From contig NZ_JACHMF010000001.1 in assembly GCF_014204895.1 (NCBI RefSeq), positions 4,154,001 through 4,218,000 of the forward strand: DNA of 64,000 nucleotides. The letters run 5' to 3'. Below the pieces are notes generated by a model that ran no database searches, was not told where the DNA came from, and saw only the letters and a list, made by a program, of their open reading frames with translations. A program made the translations under genes and the position numbers. Of this stretch, positions 26,823 through 35,574 are shown one piece after another (position 1 is the stretch's first letter; each line of letters begins with the position of its first letter). The stretch is from Paractinoplanes abujensis (GTDB taxonomy: Bacteria; Actinomycetota; Actinomycetes; Mycobacteriales; Micromonosporaceae).

Positions 26823-28943
26823 TCACCGGACGTTCGTGGCTACTGGCCGGGGGGAAGACCGGCGCGTGGCCGCCGGCAGAGTGAACGAGATGAGGGTTCC
26901 CGGCCCGGCCGGGTTGTGTGCCGCGGTGATCAGCCCGCCGTGGCGTTCGACGATCCGTTTGCAGATGGCCAAGCCCAGTCCGGTGCCGGCGTAACCCTCG
27001 GTGCGATGCGCGCGATGAAAGTTGTTGAACACCGCGTCGTGTTGTCCGGTCGGAATGCCGATGCCGTTGTCGGCGATGTCGATCCGGATGTAGGTGTCGT
27101 CTTCGACGGGTGAGCCGGTGACCGTTATGTGGGGGGTGACGCCCGGCGCCGTGTATTTGATGGCATTGCTGATGAGGTTGTCGAGCAGTTGTCGGGTCAG
27201 GGCCGCATCTGCGTGTATCGGGCTGAGGTCGCGGACGGCTATCGACGGTACGGGCTGCCCGTTGCTCTGGGCCTGGTCGACGCGTGCGGCGGCGATGTCG
27301 GCGACCATGTCGGTCAGTGACACGGTGTCCGGCTGGAGCCGGCCGTCGCGGCTGGTGGTGTAGGCGAGCAGGTCGGTGATGAGGGCACGCATCCGGCCGG
27401 CGGCGCGCTGGATCCGGGCAATGCCGTCGGCGGCATCCGGCACATGGGCGAGTTCTTCGGACCATCCTTCGACGGTGGCGAGCGGGTTGATGAGATCGTG
27501 AGCGACCACGCCGGCGAAGGAGGTGAGTTCGTCGCGGTGACGGCGGTCGGCCGTAACGTCCGAGAACACGCTGACGGCGTACCGGCGGCCGTTGATCAGG
27601 CCGGGAATGACGGAGGCACGGACAGCCAGGACGCGGTCTTCGGCGAGCGCGGCGTTGCGGACGATGACGTCCATGTCGTGCGGTTCACCAGTGTCCAGCG
27701 CCCGGCGGAAAGGCAGCTCGCCGGCGGGGATGTGGGTGCCGTCGGGCCGGTAGAGGCCGTAGAACTCGCTGGTGCTGAATTTGCCTGTCTCGCTGCGGAT
27801 ACCGCCGAGCAACGCGGCTGCCGCGGGGTTGCGCAGCAGGAACGACCCGTCTTCGGCGATGACGGCCAGCCCTTCGGCCATCGAATCGACGACGGACCCC
27901 AAAATCTGGGCCTGCTGCGCCGCGGCGAGCTGGGCGTCTCGCAACTCCGCCATGAGGGCGTCACGTTCGTCGCGGCCGAGGGCGACCGCGAGGCCGACGA
28001 CGGCGACCACGCCCACGAACAGCTGGACGATCAACGCGCGGGTGGAGTTGGATGCGATCCCGGCGAACGGGCCCAGCCCGGCCAGCGTGAACAGCACCGC
28101 GATCGTGCCCAGACCCACATCGTGCGCGATGACGAAGGTGGTGTGCAGCCGCAACGCCGCCCACACCGTCATCACCAGCAGCGGAAAGGCCAGCGGCAAG
28201 CCGTGGCTGAGCCCGAAGGCGACCACGTACGCGAGCACGGAGAACAGGGTGACGGCGACGTACTCGAGCCGGTGCCACGTCGGTGTGGCCCGCCAGGCGC
28301 CGGCGAACGCGGAACGGCGGCAGCCCGGATTGGTCGTCCAGTATTGGTGCAGCAGGTAGCCGATGCGTAACCCGGCCGCGCCGATCAGCATCATGCTGAC
28401 GGTGTTGCGGGTGAGCCATACCGCGGTGCCGGCCCAGGAGTACGTTCCCGAGACAGCCCAGACGCCGGTCGGACCGATGCACGCTCCGGCGGTGGTGCTG
28501 ATCGCCGCGATGGCGAGCAACCGCCACAGGTGGGTCAGCTTCGATATCGCCCTGGCTCCGCCGCCTCCCCACAGATCGGGCAGCCATCGGTGGAACAGCC
28601 ACCCGAACAAGCCGGCCTGCGCCACGTTGGCCGCCACGAACCAGCCCGCCAGCGCGGCCGGCGCGCCGGTGGCGGTGTTGATCGCTACGGTCACCAGGGC
28701 CAGCGCGCTCACGTCCAGCCAGAACAGGCGGGACCTGCGTTGCGCGACAAACCAGACCGCGCCGACGCCTGCCGCGGGCCAGACCAGGCTGAGGTTGGTC
28801 GTGTCCATGACCGTCAGCCGCCCGACGTAGGTGGCCAAGGCGTAGAGAACGGCGAACGCCACCGTTCGGGTGAGGTCGGTGTACGTGCGGTGCATGCCTT
28901 CGCGAGGCGACGGATCGGTGGCTGAGCGCTCGGCCGCGGTCAT
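26823..28943 (-). CDS. MASE1-PAS sensor histidine kinase
   Basis: 706 residues from ATG 28943. Eight or so membrane helices of the MASE1 sensor fill about 25-315, followed by a short coiled coil, a PAS domain (about 350-440), the dimerisation/phosphoacceptor helix with VVAHDLINP (His near 484) and an HATPase domain with N-box LDNLISNAIKY (about 595), DNGIGIP and GTGLGLAICK. It should phosphorylate itself on an unknown membrane-sensed signal. The receiver gene at 29102 is upstream in the same direction and is the natural partner, though it lacks an output domain. An upstream start at 29006 would add 21 basic residues. Confidence 0.9.
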   Translation of the reverse strand: MTAAERSATDPSPREGMHRTYTDLTRTVAFAVLYALATYVGRLTVMDTTNLSLVWPAAGVGAVWFVAQRRSRLFWLDVSALALVTVAINTATGAPAALAGWFVAANVAQAGLFGWLFHRWLPDLWGGGGARAISKLTHLWRLLAIAAISTTAGACIGPTGVWAVSGTYSWAGTAVWLTRNTVSMMLIGAAGLRIGYLLHQYWTTNPGCRRSAFAGAWRATPTWHRLEYVAVTLFSVLAYVVAFGLSHGLPLAFPLLVMTVWAALRLHTTFVIAHDVGLGTIAVLFTLAGLGPFAGIASNSTRALIVQLFVGVVAVVGLAVALGRDERDALMAELRDAQLAAAQQAQILGSVVDSMAEGLAVIAEDGSFLLRNPAAAALLGGIRSETGKFSTSEFYGLYRPDGTHIPAGELPFRRALDTGEPHDMDVIVRNAALAEDRVLAVRASVIPGLINGRRYAVSVFSDVTADRRHRDELTSFAGVVAHDLINPLATVEGWSEELAHVPDAADGIARIQRAAGRMRALITDLLAYTTSRDGRLQPDTVSLTDMVADIAAARVDQAQSNGQPVPSIAVRDLSPIHADAALTRQLLDNLISNAIKYTAPGVTPHITVTGSPVEDDTYIRIDIADNGIGIPTGQHDAVFNNFHRAHRTEGYAGTGLGLAICKRIVERHGGLITAAHNPAGPGTLISFTLPAATRRSSPRPVATNVR

Positions 28944-29101
28944 GTCTTTCGTATCGGCAGTCCGGCGTCGTTTCCGCAAGCGAGGGCGGGATGCGCGGCG
29001 AATCACGTATGACCGTTATGCCGAACTGCCCGGACGGGAAGGGGTTTCGCCGAGGTCCCGTGGGCGGCAGACCTCGATGACAGCGCTGCGGTGGGGCTCC
29101 G

Positions 29102-29500
29102 CTACGGGGCGGACTGCGGGAGCTTGCTGCGGATCAAGCTGGTCAGCACATCAGGGCTGATCGGTTTCTCCAGATACGGGGCGTCCGGGGTGACCAGCCC
29201 GCCGCCCAGAGCAATGTAACGCGGCACTCCGGTCACGAAGATGGTCTGGACGTCCGGGTATTCAGCGGCGACCCGGCGGGCGAGACCGCCGCTGAGATCT
29301 CCCGGAAGAGACAAATCAGCGAGCAGCACGTGGATCCCTCCGGCGCGCTGCCGGCAGACGGTCATGGCCTCGTCGGAGTCGGACGCCGTCTCGACATCGA
29401 ATCCGCGCACGGTCAAGGTGTGCGACACCATGTCCAGGAAGTCGTGATCGTCGTCGACCACGAGCACGACCGGTCTCGTTTGCCCTGCCGACGCCGACAC
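29102..29500 (-). CDS. Receiver-only response regulator
   Basis: 132 residues from the GTG at 29500 with GGAGG seven bases before. The fold is a plain CheY-like receiver: acidic pair VVDDDHDF (about 15-18), phosphoacceptor Asp in LLADLSLPG (about 62), Thr in FVTGVPR (about 90) and Lys in YLEKPIS (about 112). No DNA-binding or enzyme domain follows. With the MASE1 kinase downstream it probably works as a phosphate sink or relay. Confidence 0.88.
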   Translation of the reverse strand: MSASAGQTRPVVLVVDDDHDFLDMVSHTLTVRGFDVETASDSDEAMTVCRQRAGGIHVLLADLSLPGDLSGGLARRVAAEYPDVQTIFVTGVPRYIALGGGLVTPDAPYLEKPISPDVLTSLIRSKLPQSAP

Positions 29501-29594
29501 GTAGTTTCCTCCTTCGTTTCACCCAGGCTAGCGAGGAAGCCTCAGCGGCGAAGGAGGTCCGGGCAGCGTCCACCAGGTGAGCCCGCCGCCCGGC

Positions 29595-30317
29595 TCAGAT
29601 GAGCATGCCGCCGGACACCTCGATGCGCTGCGCGGTGATCCACTGGGTGCCCTCGCCGACCAGGGCGACGATCGCGCCGGCGATGTCGTCGGGCTGGCCC
29701 ATGCGGCCCATCACGTTGGCCGCCGCGAGGTGTTTCTGCACGTTCTCGTCCTGCAGACCACCGCCACCGAACTCGGTCGCGGTTGCCCCGGGCGCGATGG
29801 TGTTCGCGGTGATGCCGCGCGGCCCCACCTCGCGGGCGAGGTAGCGGGTGAACGTCTCGACCGCGCTCTTCAGGGCGCCGTAGATGGCGTACAGGCCTTC
29901 GCCGGTGAACCGGGCCAGCCCGGTCGACAGGTTGATGATTTTGCCGTTGTCGGCGATCAGCGGCAGCAGTTTCTGGGTCAGGAACACCATGCCGCGCAGG
30001 TGCACGTTCATCATCCGGTCGAAGTCGTCGACCGTGGCCTGCTCGATCGTCGCGCCGAGGCCGACACCCGCGTTGTTGATGAGGATGTCGAAGTTCTCCC
30101 GGCCGTACCGGTCGCGCAGCACCCCGCGCAGTTCGGTCACGAACGCGTCGTACGTGTTCAGGTCGCCGACGGTCAGGGGCAGCGCCACCGCGTCGAGCTT
30201 CTCCCCCGGGTCGTCGCGGTAGGTGTAGATGACCTCGAACCCGGCGTCGAGGAGTTTGACCGCGGTGGCCCGGCCGAGGCCGCGGTTTCCGCCGGTGATC
30301 AGCGCGATTTTGGACAT
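29595..30317 (-). CDS. Short-chain dehydrogenase/reductase
   Basis: 240 residues from ATG 30317. The NAD(P) motif is TGGNRGLG (8-15), NNAG near 86, Ser in INLSTGLA (about 137) and the YGALK pair (about 151-155). It ends EVSGGMLI, typical for FabG-like reductases of unknown substrate. It lies 104 bases downstream of the AraC gene in the same direction and may be its target. Confidence 0.9.
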   Translation of the reverse strand: MSKIALITGGNRGLGRATAVKLLDAGFEVIYTYRDDPGEKLDAVALPLTVGDLNTYDAFVTELRGVLRDRYGRENFDILINNAGVGLGATIEQATVDDFDRMMNVHLRGMVFLTQKLLPLIADNGKIINLSTGLARFTGEGLYAIYGALKSAVETFTRYLAREVGPRGITANTIAPGATATEFGGGGLQDENVQKHLAAANVMGRMGQPDDIAGAIVALVGEGTQWITAQRIEVSGGMLI

Positions 30318-30420
30318 GACGGTGCCTTTCGTACGGGAAAAAGATGATGACGAGGGTGCGGGTGAACGCCGGTGAGGTACCCGTCGGCCGCGGGCGGGAG
30401 CGCGGTTTATTGCTCGGTGA

Positions 30421-31257
30421 TCACCGCGAATTGCGGAACTCGACCGGCGAGACACCCATTTCCGTCCGGAACGCCGCCGCGAACTGTCCCGTGCTGCGAT
30501 ACCCGCTCATCGCGGCCACCCGGGCCACGCCGTACGCGGTGGTGCGCAGCGTCTCGGCCGCGGCCCGCATCCGCAGCCGGCGCAGATAGCGGTACGGGGT
30601 GAGCCCGGTGGCGGCGGCGAAGGCGCGGATGAAGTGGTATTTGCTGACGTTGGCGGCCCGGGCCAGTTCGTCGACGGTCACGTCGTCGGCGATCCGGGCC
30701 CGCATGTGTTCCTCGACCCGGCGCACCTCGGACTCGCTGAGCGGCACGACGGCTTTCGGGGCGGCCCGGCGCGGCCGCACCACCCCGTAGGCGAGGTGGG
30801 TCACCAGCGCCTGGGCTACCGAGTCCGCGTACAGGCCGGGTGCGCCGGAGCGCAGCGCAGCGCCCAGGGCCCGCGCCCCGGAGAGGACGAACGGGTCGTG
30901 CAGGGTGAGGGCGTCCGGGAAGACGACGCCGCCGGCCGGGGCCGGGTCGAGGTGCAGGTGCAGCGACTCCATCGGGTCGGGGTGTGAGCTGCGCCAGCGC
31001 AGCACGCTCACATTCCCCGGCGCCGTGACGCCGAGCGAGCCGGGCCGGTAGCCGGCCCGTCGCCACGAGCGCCCGCTCCGGCTTTCGATCCGGTAGCGCC
31101 CGCCGGTGACCAGGACCAGCAGCAACCGGTCGGAGCCGGTGCTGAACTCGTCAGCCACGGCGGGATCGGCGTACTGGCGTGCCTCGACGGTCTGCCAGCC
31201 CAGCCCGGCGCTGGTCGCCAGCAACTGCGCGGGCAAATCCTGGCCGAAGTTCTGCAT
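30421..31257 (-). CDS. AraC-family transcriptional regulator
   Basis: 278 residues. A cupin-like N-terminal sensor (about 1-150) is followed by a linker (PLSESEVRRVEEHM) and two helix-turn-helix motifs (VDELARAANVSKYHFIRAFA and VARVAAMSGYRSTGQFAAAF) in the last 100 residues. The C-terminal PVEFRNSR ending is common to the group. It sits directly upstream of the SDR gene. Confidence 0.9.
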   Translation of the reverse strand: MQNFGQDLPAQLLATSAGLGWQTVEARQYADPAVADEFSTGSDRLLLVLVTGGRYRIESRSGRSWRRAGYRPGSLGVTAPGNVSVLRWRSSHPDPMESLHLHLDPAPAGGVVFPDALTLHDPFVLSGARALGAALRSGAPGLYADSVAQALVTHLAYGVVRPRRAAPKAVVPLSESEVRRVEEHMRARIADDVTVDELARAANVSKYHFIRAFAAATGLTPYRYLRRLRMRAAAETLRTTAYGVARVAAMSGYRSTGQFAAAFRTEMGVSPVEFRNSR

Positions 31258-31426
31258 AGCTGCCTCACGACCTCTGGTCTGCGCGTGCGCGCGGGCCCGG
31301 GCCCGCGTACCCGTCGATCATCACCACCGTAGGGGCAGAATCCAGCCACGGCACCGGCAGAACGTGCCTACCTCGGGCCGGTCCCGGCGGCTTCGGCGCG
31401 AGCGTCAGCGTTGCCGCATTCGCTCA

Positions 31427-31503
31427 CCCACGAGCGGAATGACCCGAAAGGACGAAACGCCGTTCGCCTACTCAGGCCGCATATGCAGCGGACGGTTACG
31501 CGG
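31427..31503 (+). ncRNA. Conserved leader element, copy 2 (GEMM-like candidate)
   Basis: This is the second copy of the 77-base element at 13729. It starts CCCACGAGC, contains CCGAAAGG and GGACGAAACGCC, a hairpin CCGC-ATATGCA-GCGG (31477-31491), and ends GCGGACGGTTACG. The ends resemble the cyclic-di-GMP-I aptamer (GGACGCAAAGCC; AGCGGGGUUACCG), but the GAAA-capped stem is only two pairs. It lies 136 bases before the DUF4360 gene at 31640. The remaining 382-base gap holds no gene. Confidence 0.42.
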
Positions 31504-31639
31504 GGGCCTTCCATGTCGTTGTCCCGTTGTCGCCGACGGAAATTCGCAGAGCATCCCTTATCGGACCGGGGGATATTTCTGCTGCCTTTCTGAGCGGCCC
31601 CGAATATATCCATCGAAACGCGCACCGAAGGGTTTCACC

Positions 31640-32278
31640 GTGCTCAAAGCTCTTGCTGTCGGCGCCTCTCTGGCCGCTTCCCTCGTCGCCGTCGGATCGC
31701 CGGCCAACGCCGCCGGAACTCCGCGTCCGGACGAGGAGATGGTCATCGGCGTCGTCGCCGCCAACGGCTCCGGTTGTCCGTTCGGAAGTGCCCAGGTGAC
31801 CCCCTCGCCGGACAACAAGGCCTTCACCGTCACCTACAGCGAGTTCACCGCTCAGGTGGGTGTCGGGACGAAGCCGACCGATTTCCGCAAGAACTGTCAG
31901 CTCGCTCTGGACGTGCATGTCCCGCAGGGGTACACCTATGCCATTTCCGGAACCGACTACCGCGGTTTCGCCCAGCTGGCGCGCGGGGCGACTGCGTCCG
32001 AAACCGCGAACTACTACTTCCAGGGCGAACGTCAGAGCACGCGCATCCGGCACGACTTCCGGGGCCCGTTCGACGGCAACTGGCAGCGCACCGACACGGT
32101 CGGCATCAGCTCGCTGGCCTTCCTGCCGTGCGGCGAGCAGCGCTATCTGAACGTCAACACGGAGCTCCGCGTCAACGCCGGCTCGTCCAACACCAAGAAG
32201 ACCACCAGCATGCTGACGATGGACTCGACCGACGGCCGCCTCGACACGGTCTATCACGTGTCCTGGAAGAAGTGCTGA
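31640..32278 (+). CDS. Secreted DUF4360 protein, paralog 2
   Basis: 212 residues from the GTG at 31640 (SD GAAGGG). Signal peptide about 1-26 (ending SPANA-AG). All family blocks are present: GSGCPFGSAQVTPSPDNKAF, RKNCQLALDVHVPQGYTYAI, TDYRGFAQLARGA, LPCGEQRYLNVNTELRV, LTMDSTDGRLDTVYHVSWKK and a final Cys. It is very close to paralog 1 and convergent with paralog 3. The leader element upstream suggests control by an RNA or repressor. Function is unknown for the family. Confidence 0.93.
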   Translation: MLKALAVGASLAASLVAVGSPANAAGTPRPDEEMVIGVVAANGSGCPFGSAQVTPSPDNKAFTVTYSEFTAQVGVGTKPTDFRKNCQLALDVHVPQGYTYAISGTDYRGFAQLARGATASETANYYFQGERQSTRIRHDFRGPFDGNWQRTDTVGISSLAFLPCGEQRYLNVNTELRVNAGSSNTKKTTSMLTMDSTDGRLDTVYHVSWKKC

Positions 32279-32298
32279 CGGTCCGGGACGGATGAAGG

Positions 32299-32326
32299 CG
32301 GGCCGCGCTCAGCTGAGCGCGGCCCG
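32299..32326. terminator. Palindromic terminator
   Basis: A perfect 28-base palindrome with half-site CGGGCCGCGCTCAG, 21 bases after the DUF4360 stop. Confidence 0.7.
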
Positions 32327-32369
32327 TGCGCCGGAGGTGGGGCACCGGCACGGAGCAGCCGGCTGAAAG

Positions 32370-32400
32370 CGAAAGGCACCGCGTCTGCGGTGCCTTTTCG
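32370..32400. terminator. Bidirectional intrinsic terminator
   Basis: Stem CGAAAGGCACCGC with loop GTCT and its near-perfect complement, followed by TTTT on the plus strand and by TTTC on the minus strand. It serves the two convergent DUF4360 genes. Confidence 0.75.
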
Positions 32401-32429
32401 CCAGGGGCCGATGGTGCCTTACAGGCGGA

Positions 32430-33068
32430 TCAGCACTTCTTCCAGGACACGTGGTAAACGGTGTCGAGGCGGCCGTCGGTGGAGTCCATGGTGAGAGAAC
32501 TCGTTGTCTTCCTCACCTTCGAGGAGCCGCCGAAGACGCGCAGTTCGTTGTTGACGTTCAGGTATCTCTGATCCCCGCAGGGGCGGAACGAGAGAGCCTT
32601 GATGCCGACCGCGCGGCTGCGCTGCCAATTCGCATCCATGGGTCCGGAGAAGGTGTACCGGCTCAGGTCGGTACGCGACTCACCCTGGAAGTAGGTGAAG
32701 GCGCTCAGGGACGCGTACGCACCGCGCTCGAGATGAGCGAACCCGCGGTAATCGGTCCGGGAAATCGCATAGGTGAAGCCCTGCGGCACGCGCACGTCGA
32801 GCGCCAGCTGACAATTCTTGCGAGCGTCCATCGGCTGTGCGCCGACACCCACCTGAGCGGTGAATCGGCTGTATGTCACGGTAAATGATCTATTGTCGCG
32901 CGAGGGGAGCACCTGAGCACTGCGCCACGGGCACCCGGAGCCGTTGGCGGCCACCACGTTGATGGTCATCTGGTTACGAGGCGTCGGTGCGGGTGACGCC
33001 GATGCGGGTGAAGCGGCACCGGCAAGGGCGGCGAGAAGAGCGGTGCCAGTGGCAAGAGCCTTGAACAT
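32430..33068 (-). CDS. Secreted DUF4360 protein, paralog 3
   Basis: 212 residues from ATG 33068 (SD GAAGGACC). Signal peptide about 1-24. The same family blocks are found (GSGCPWRSAQVLPSRDN, RKNCQLALDVRVPQGFTYAI, TDYRGFAHLERGA, CGDQRYLNVNNELRV, STDGRLDTVYHVSWKKC) but with more changes (Phe, Arg and Tyr substitutions in the middle), so it is the most diverged of the three intact copies. The upstream 228 bases are AT-rich and lack the 77-base element. Convergent with paralog 2 across two terminators. Confidence 0.92.
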   Translation of the reverse strand: MFKALATGTALLAALAGAASPASASPAPTPRNQMTINVVAANGSGCPWRSAQVLPSRDNRSFTVTYSRFTAQVGVGAQPMDARKNCQLALDVRVPQGFTYAISRTDYRGFAHLERGAYASLSAFTYFQGESRTDLSRYTFSGPMDANWQRSRAVGIKALSFRPCGDQRYLNVNNELRVFGGSSKVRKTTSSLTMDSTDGRLDTVYHVSWKKC

Positions 33069-33144
33069 TGCGGTCCTTCGCTGATTAGGGATTTGTCCGG
33101 CTGCAGCGGCCGGCCCGTGAACAGCGAAACCGTTCGCCGCAGTA

Positions 33145-33180
33145 CGACAAAATTATCATTTAGGACATAAACACCAAATG
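33145..33180 (-). promoter_or_regulatory. AT-rich promoter region of DUF4360 paralog 3
   Basis: This stretch is strikingly AT-rich for the window. On the minus strand it offers TTGGTG and, 16 bases on, TAATTT or the overlapping GATAAT as -35/-10 boxes. GGCCTTTCAGTC just upstream resembles the DevR-type site near the other copies. Confidence 0.35.
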
Positions 33181-33296
33181 GGCCTTTCAGTCGAAGACCG
33201 AACGGGTGATGAACGCACCGCCTTATCGACCGAAAAGACGACCTCGACCTCACCCGATCACGGGCAGGCGCTGCACCCCACAGCCCGGGGGCGCGG

Positions 33297-34904
33297 TCAG
33301 TGCGCTGGGGCCAGCGCGTAGGAGCCCTTGCCGTCCCGCTTGACCTCGTACATGGCGCGGTCGGCCGCACGCAGCAGGGCGTCGCCGCTCTCGGTGTGTT
33401 CCGTGGCCACGGCGATGCCCACGCTGGCCCCGACCCGGGCCGTGCCGCCCTCGACGGCGACGGGCGTTTCCACCGTACGGATGATCCGTGCCGCGATGTC
33501 GTGCAGGTCATCACCGGGTTCGGGCAGCACCAGGACGGCGAACTCGTCCCCGCCGATCCGCGCCACCGTGTCGGTGCCGCGCAGGCTGCCCTGCACCCGC
33601 CGGGCGACCTCGCGCAGCACGTGGTCGCCGGCCGCGTGGCCCCGCTCGTCGTTGACCTGCTTGAAGCCGTCCAGGTCGATCAGCATGGCCACCGCGGCGC
33701 GCCCCTGGGCCAGGGCCGCGTCCAGGCGTTCGGCGTAGAGCACCCGATTGGGCAGGCCGGTCAGGCTGTCGTGCAGGGCGTGGTGGCGCAGCCGGGCCGC
33801 GAGGGCGTCGCGTTCGGCCAGCGAGGCGTGCAGGCCCTCCTGTGTCAGGTGCAACTCGCGGACCTTGGCGTCCAGTTCGGCGAGCAGGCGCGCGTTGTCG
33901 CGGAACGCGGTGAGCTGCCGCAGCACCACCAGCACCGTGCTGATCGCGGCGCCGGCCAGCCCGACGGCCACGGTGACCGGTTCGTCGCGCACCACCGCGA
34001 TGGTCAGCAGCACGTAGGTGACGGCGATCGACCCGTACGGGAGCAGGCTGTACGGTTTGCGCGGGCGCGGCTGCAACGCCTCGGGACGCACCGCGAGCCG
34101 GCGCTGGTTGACCCGCAACGCGATCGTCAGCAGGGCGTGGGCGGCCACCGTGCAGGCCAGGAACCAGTGCAGCCGGCCGTCGCTCAGCCCGTCGCGGCCC
34201 AGCGCGTCGGCACCCGACTTGAGGGCCGCCCCGCCCGCGCCGATCAGCCCGCACAGCCGGGTGAACGGCGCGGTGCCCGACATGACGAGCTTGGCCACCA
34301 CGAACACGCACAGCAGGATGATCATGGGCCCGGCCAGAACCGGCGCCGCCATCTGCAGCAGCGCCGCCGGGCGTTCCGGCACCACGAGATACCAGCCGAC
34401 CACCACCGCGGCCACCATCACGGTCGCCACGTCCAGCCAGAAGCGGGTGCGCTCGCGGCGGGAGCCGAAACCCAGCGGAACGGTGAGCAGGGTGACCATC
34501 AGCAGCGCGCTGCCCGCCGCGAGCGTGACCACCTGGACCGTGCCGCCGGTGGCCGCGACGGCAGCCGACGGATCCCGTACGGCCACGAGTACCTGAGCGA
34601 GGTCACCGACGAGATAGACCACACCGGCCGCCGCGACCGAGCGCCAGAACCGGCGGGTCGGCGCGGGCAGACCGGGCATCCGGGCGGTCGACCGGGCGAC
34701 GAAGGCCAGGCCGACGTGGATGACGGCTACGAACACCCAGGCCCCGACCACCTGGACGCCGGCCGAGGCGACATCGGCGGCGTACAGCGCGACCAGGGCG
34801 GCGGTGCCGGCGGCCAGCCACATCAGCAGAGGGTCCGGGTCCGCTCGCCACCATCGGGCGCGAGCGCGCACCGCGTAGTCCCGGATCACATCCACCTGCG
34901 CCAC
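33297..34904 (-). CDS. Membrane diguanylate cyclase (GGDEF)
   Basis: About 535 residues. The longest frame would need a TTG at 34958; GTG 34904 or 34895 is likelier. About ten membrane helices (to about 330) are followed by a coiled coil (ARLLAELDAKVRELHLTQEG) and a GGDEF domain: HDSLTGLPNRVLYAER, LIDLDGFKQVND and the active site RIGGDEFAVL are intact. It should make cyclic di-GMP from two GTP. An RxxD inhibitory site is not obvious. It ends 229 bases before DUF4360 paralog 3. Confidence 0.88.
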   Translation of the reverse strand: MAQVDVIRDYAVRARARWWRADPDPLLMWLAAGTAALVALYAADVASAGVQVVGAWVFVAVIHVGLAFVARSTARMPGLPAPTRRFWRSVAAAGVVYLVGDLAQVLVAVRDPSAAVAATGGTVQVVTLAAGSALLMVTLLTVPLGFGSRRERTRFWLDVATVMVAAVVVGWYLVVPERPAALLQMAAPVLAGPMIILLCVFVVAKLVMSGTAPFTRLCGLIGAGGAALKSGADALGRDGLSDGRLHWFLACTVAAHALLTIALRVNQRRLAVRPEALQPRPRKPYSLLPYGSIAVTYVLLTIAVVRDEPVTVAVGLAGAAISTVLVVLRQLTAFRDNARLLAELDAKVRELHLTQEGLHASLAERDALAARLRHHALHDSLTGLPNRVLYAERLDAALAQGRAAVAMLIDLDGFKQVNDERGHAAGDHVLREVARRVQGSLRGTDTVARIGGDEFAVLVLPEPGDDLHDIAARIIRTVETPVAVEGGTARVGASVGIAVATEHTESGDALLRAADRAMYEVKRDGKGSYALAPAH

Positions 34905-35008
34905 AATCGGCCGCCCGCCACCCGGCTGAAGTGCTCGGGCCGCAAGAGTGTCACACAACGCAGCCCGCCCGGCACGCGCCGACCGGCCAGCATGATCTAC
35001 TGCCGGGC

Positions 35009-35404
35009 GTGGACCTCACCCCCGAGGAGAACGAACTGCTGCTCGCCGGGCTCTTCGCGCTGGGCGAAAGCACGAAACGAGGCGCGGGGTGGGGGGCCCG
35101 CTTCGCGGCGCGCAGGATGCGAGCCGACATCTTCGAGACGACGGTGCAGCTTGCCCTGTCCTTGCCGGCGGCCCGGGAACTGGTCGGCCGAACCTTGGAC
35201 GCCACGGGCGCGCGGATCTCCGAGACCCAAGCTTTCCTGGGCTCGGGCGCGATGAACACGAATCCGGCCGTCGTCACGGTGACGGTCCGGGAGCAGAAAG
35301 GGCAAGTCGTCGCCACGGTTCGCGGGGTGGCCAAGGAGGGCCTCATCCCCCAGCGGGCAGGCCGCAAGGCGGCTCGCCGCATCGCCGGGCACCTGACCGG
35401 CTGA
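35009..35404 (+). CDS. Hypothetical protein, 131 aa
   Basis: I do not recognise a family. GTG 35009 is the likely start (VDLTPEENELLLAGLFALGE); the frame upstream belongs to the promoter region. The N-terminal 70 residues are helical and charged, the C-terminal part forms two strands and a basic helix (VTVTVREQKGQVVATVRG, then AGRKAARRIAGHL). No signal peptide. Divergent from the GGDEF gene. Confidence 0.55.
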   Translation: MDLTPEENELLLAGLFALGESTKRGAGWGARFAARRMRADIFETTVQLALSLPAARELVGRTLDATGARISETQAFLGSGAMNTNPAVVTVTVREQKGQVVATVRGVAKEGLIPQRAGRKAARRIAGHLTG

Positions 35405-35574
35405 GGCCGGTGCATGACGCTGTAGTCGCCGACCCCGGGGTCCGGCCGGAACTGCGGGAAGAACCAGTACCGGTCGACGAGCGCCTGCGCCCGCAGGCCG
35501 TACGCGAACGCCGATGTCGCAACGGCGGCCGCCACCGCGCAGCCGCCTGAACTCGGTGCCGGCCCCACCGGAGT
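35405..35574. other. Intergenic segment with possible gene scrap
   Basis: The minus strand of 35410-35540 reads YGLRAQALVDRYWFFPQFRP and on to VGDYSVM, which looks protein-like but has no start, no partner frame and no recognisable family. It may be the residue of a lost gene. Confidence 0.3.

Noticed and set aside
33300..35255. Plus-strand open frame of 651 codons across the GGDEF gene
   Set aside because: His/Gln/Arg-rich antisense shadow; the minus strand has clear membrane helices and GGDEF motifs.
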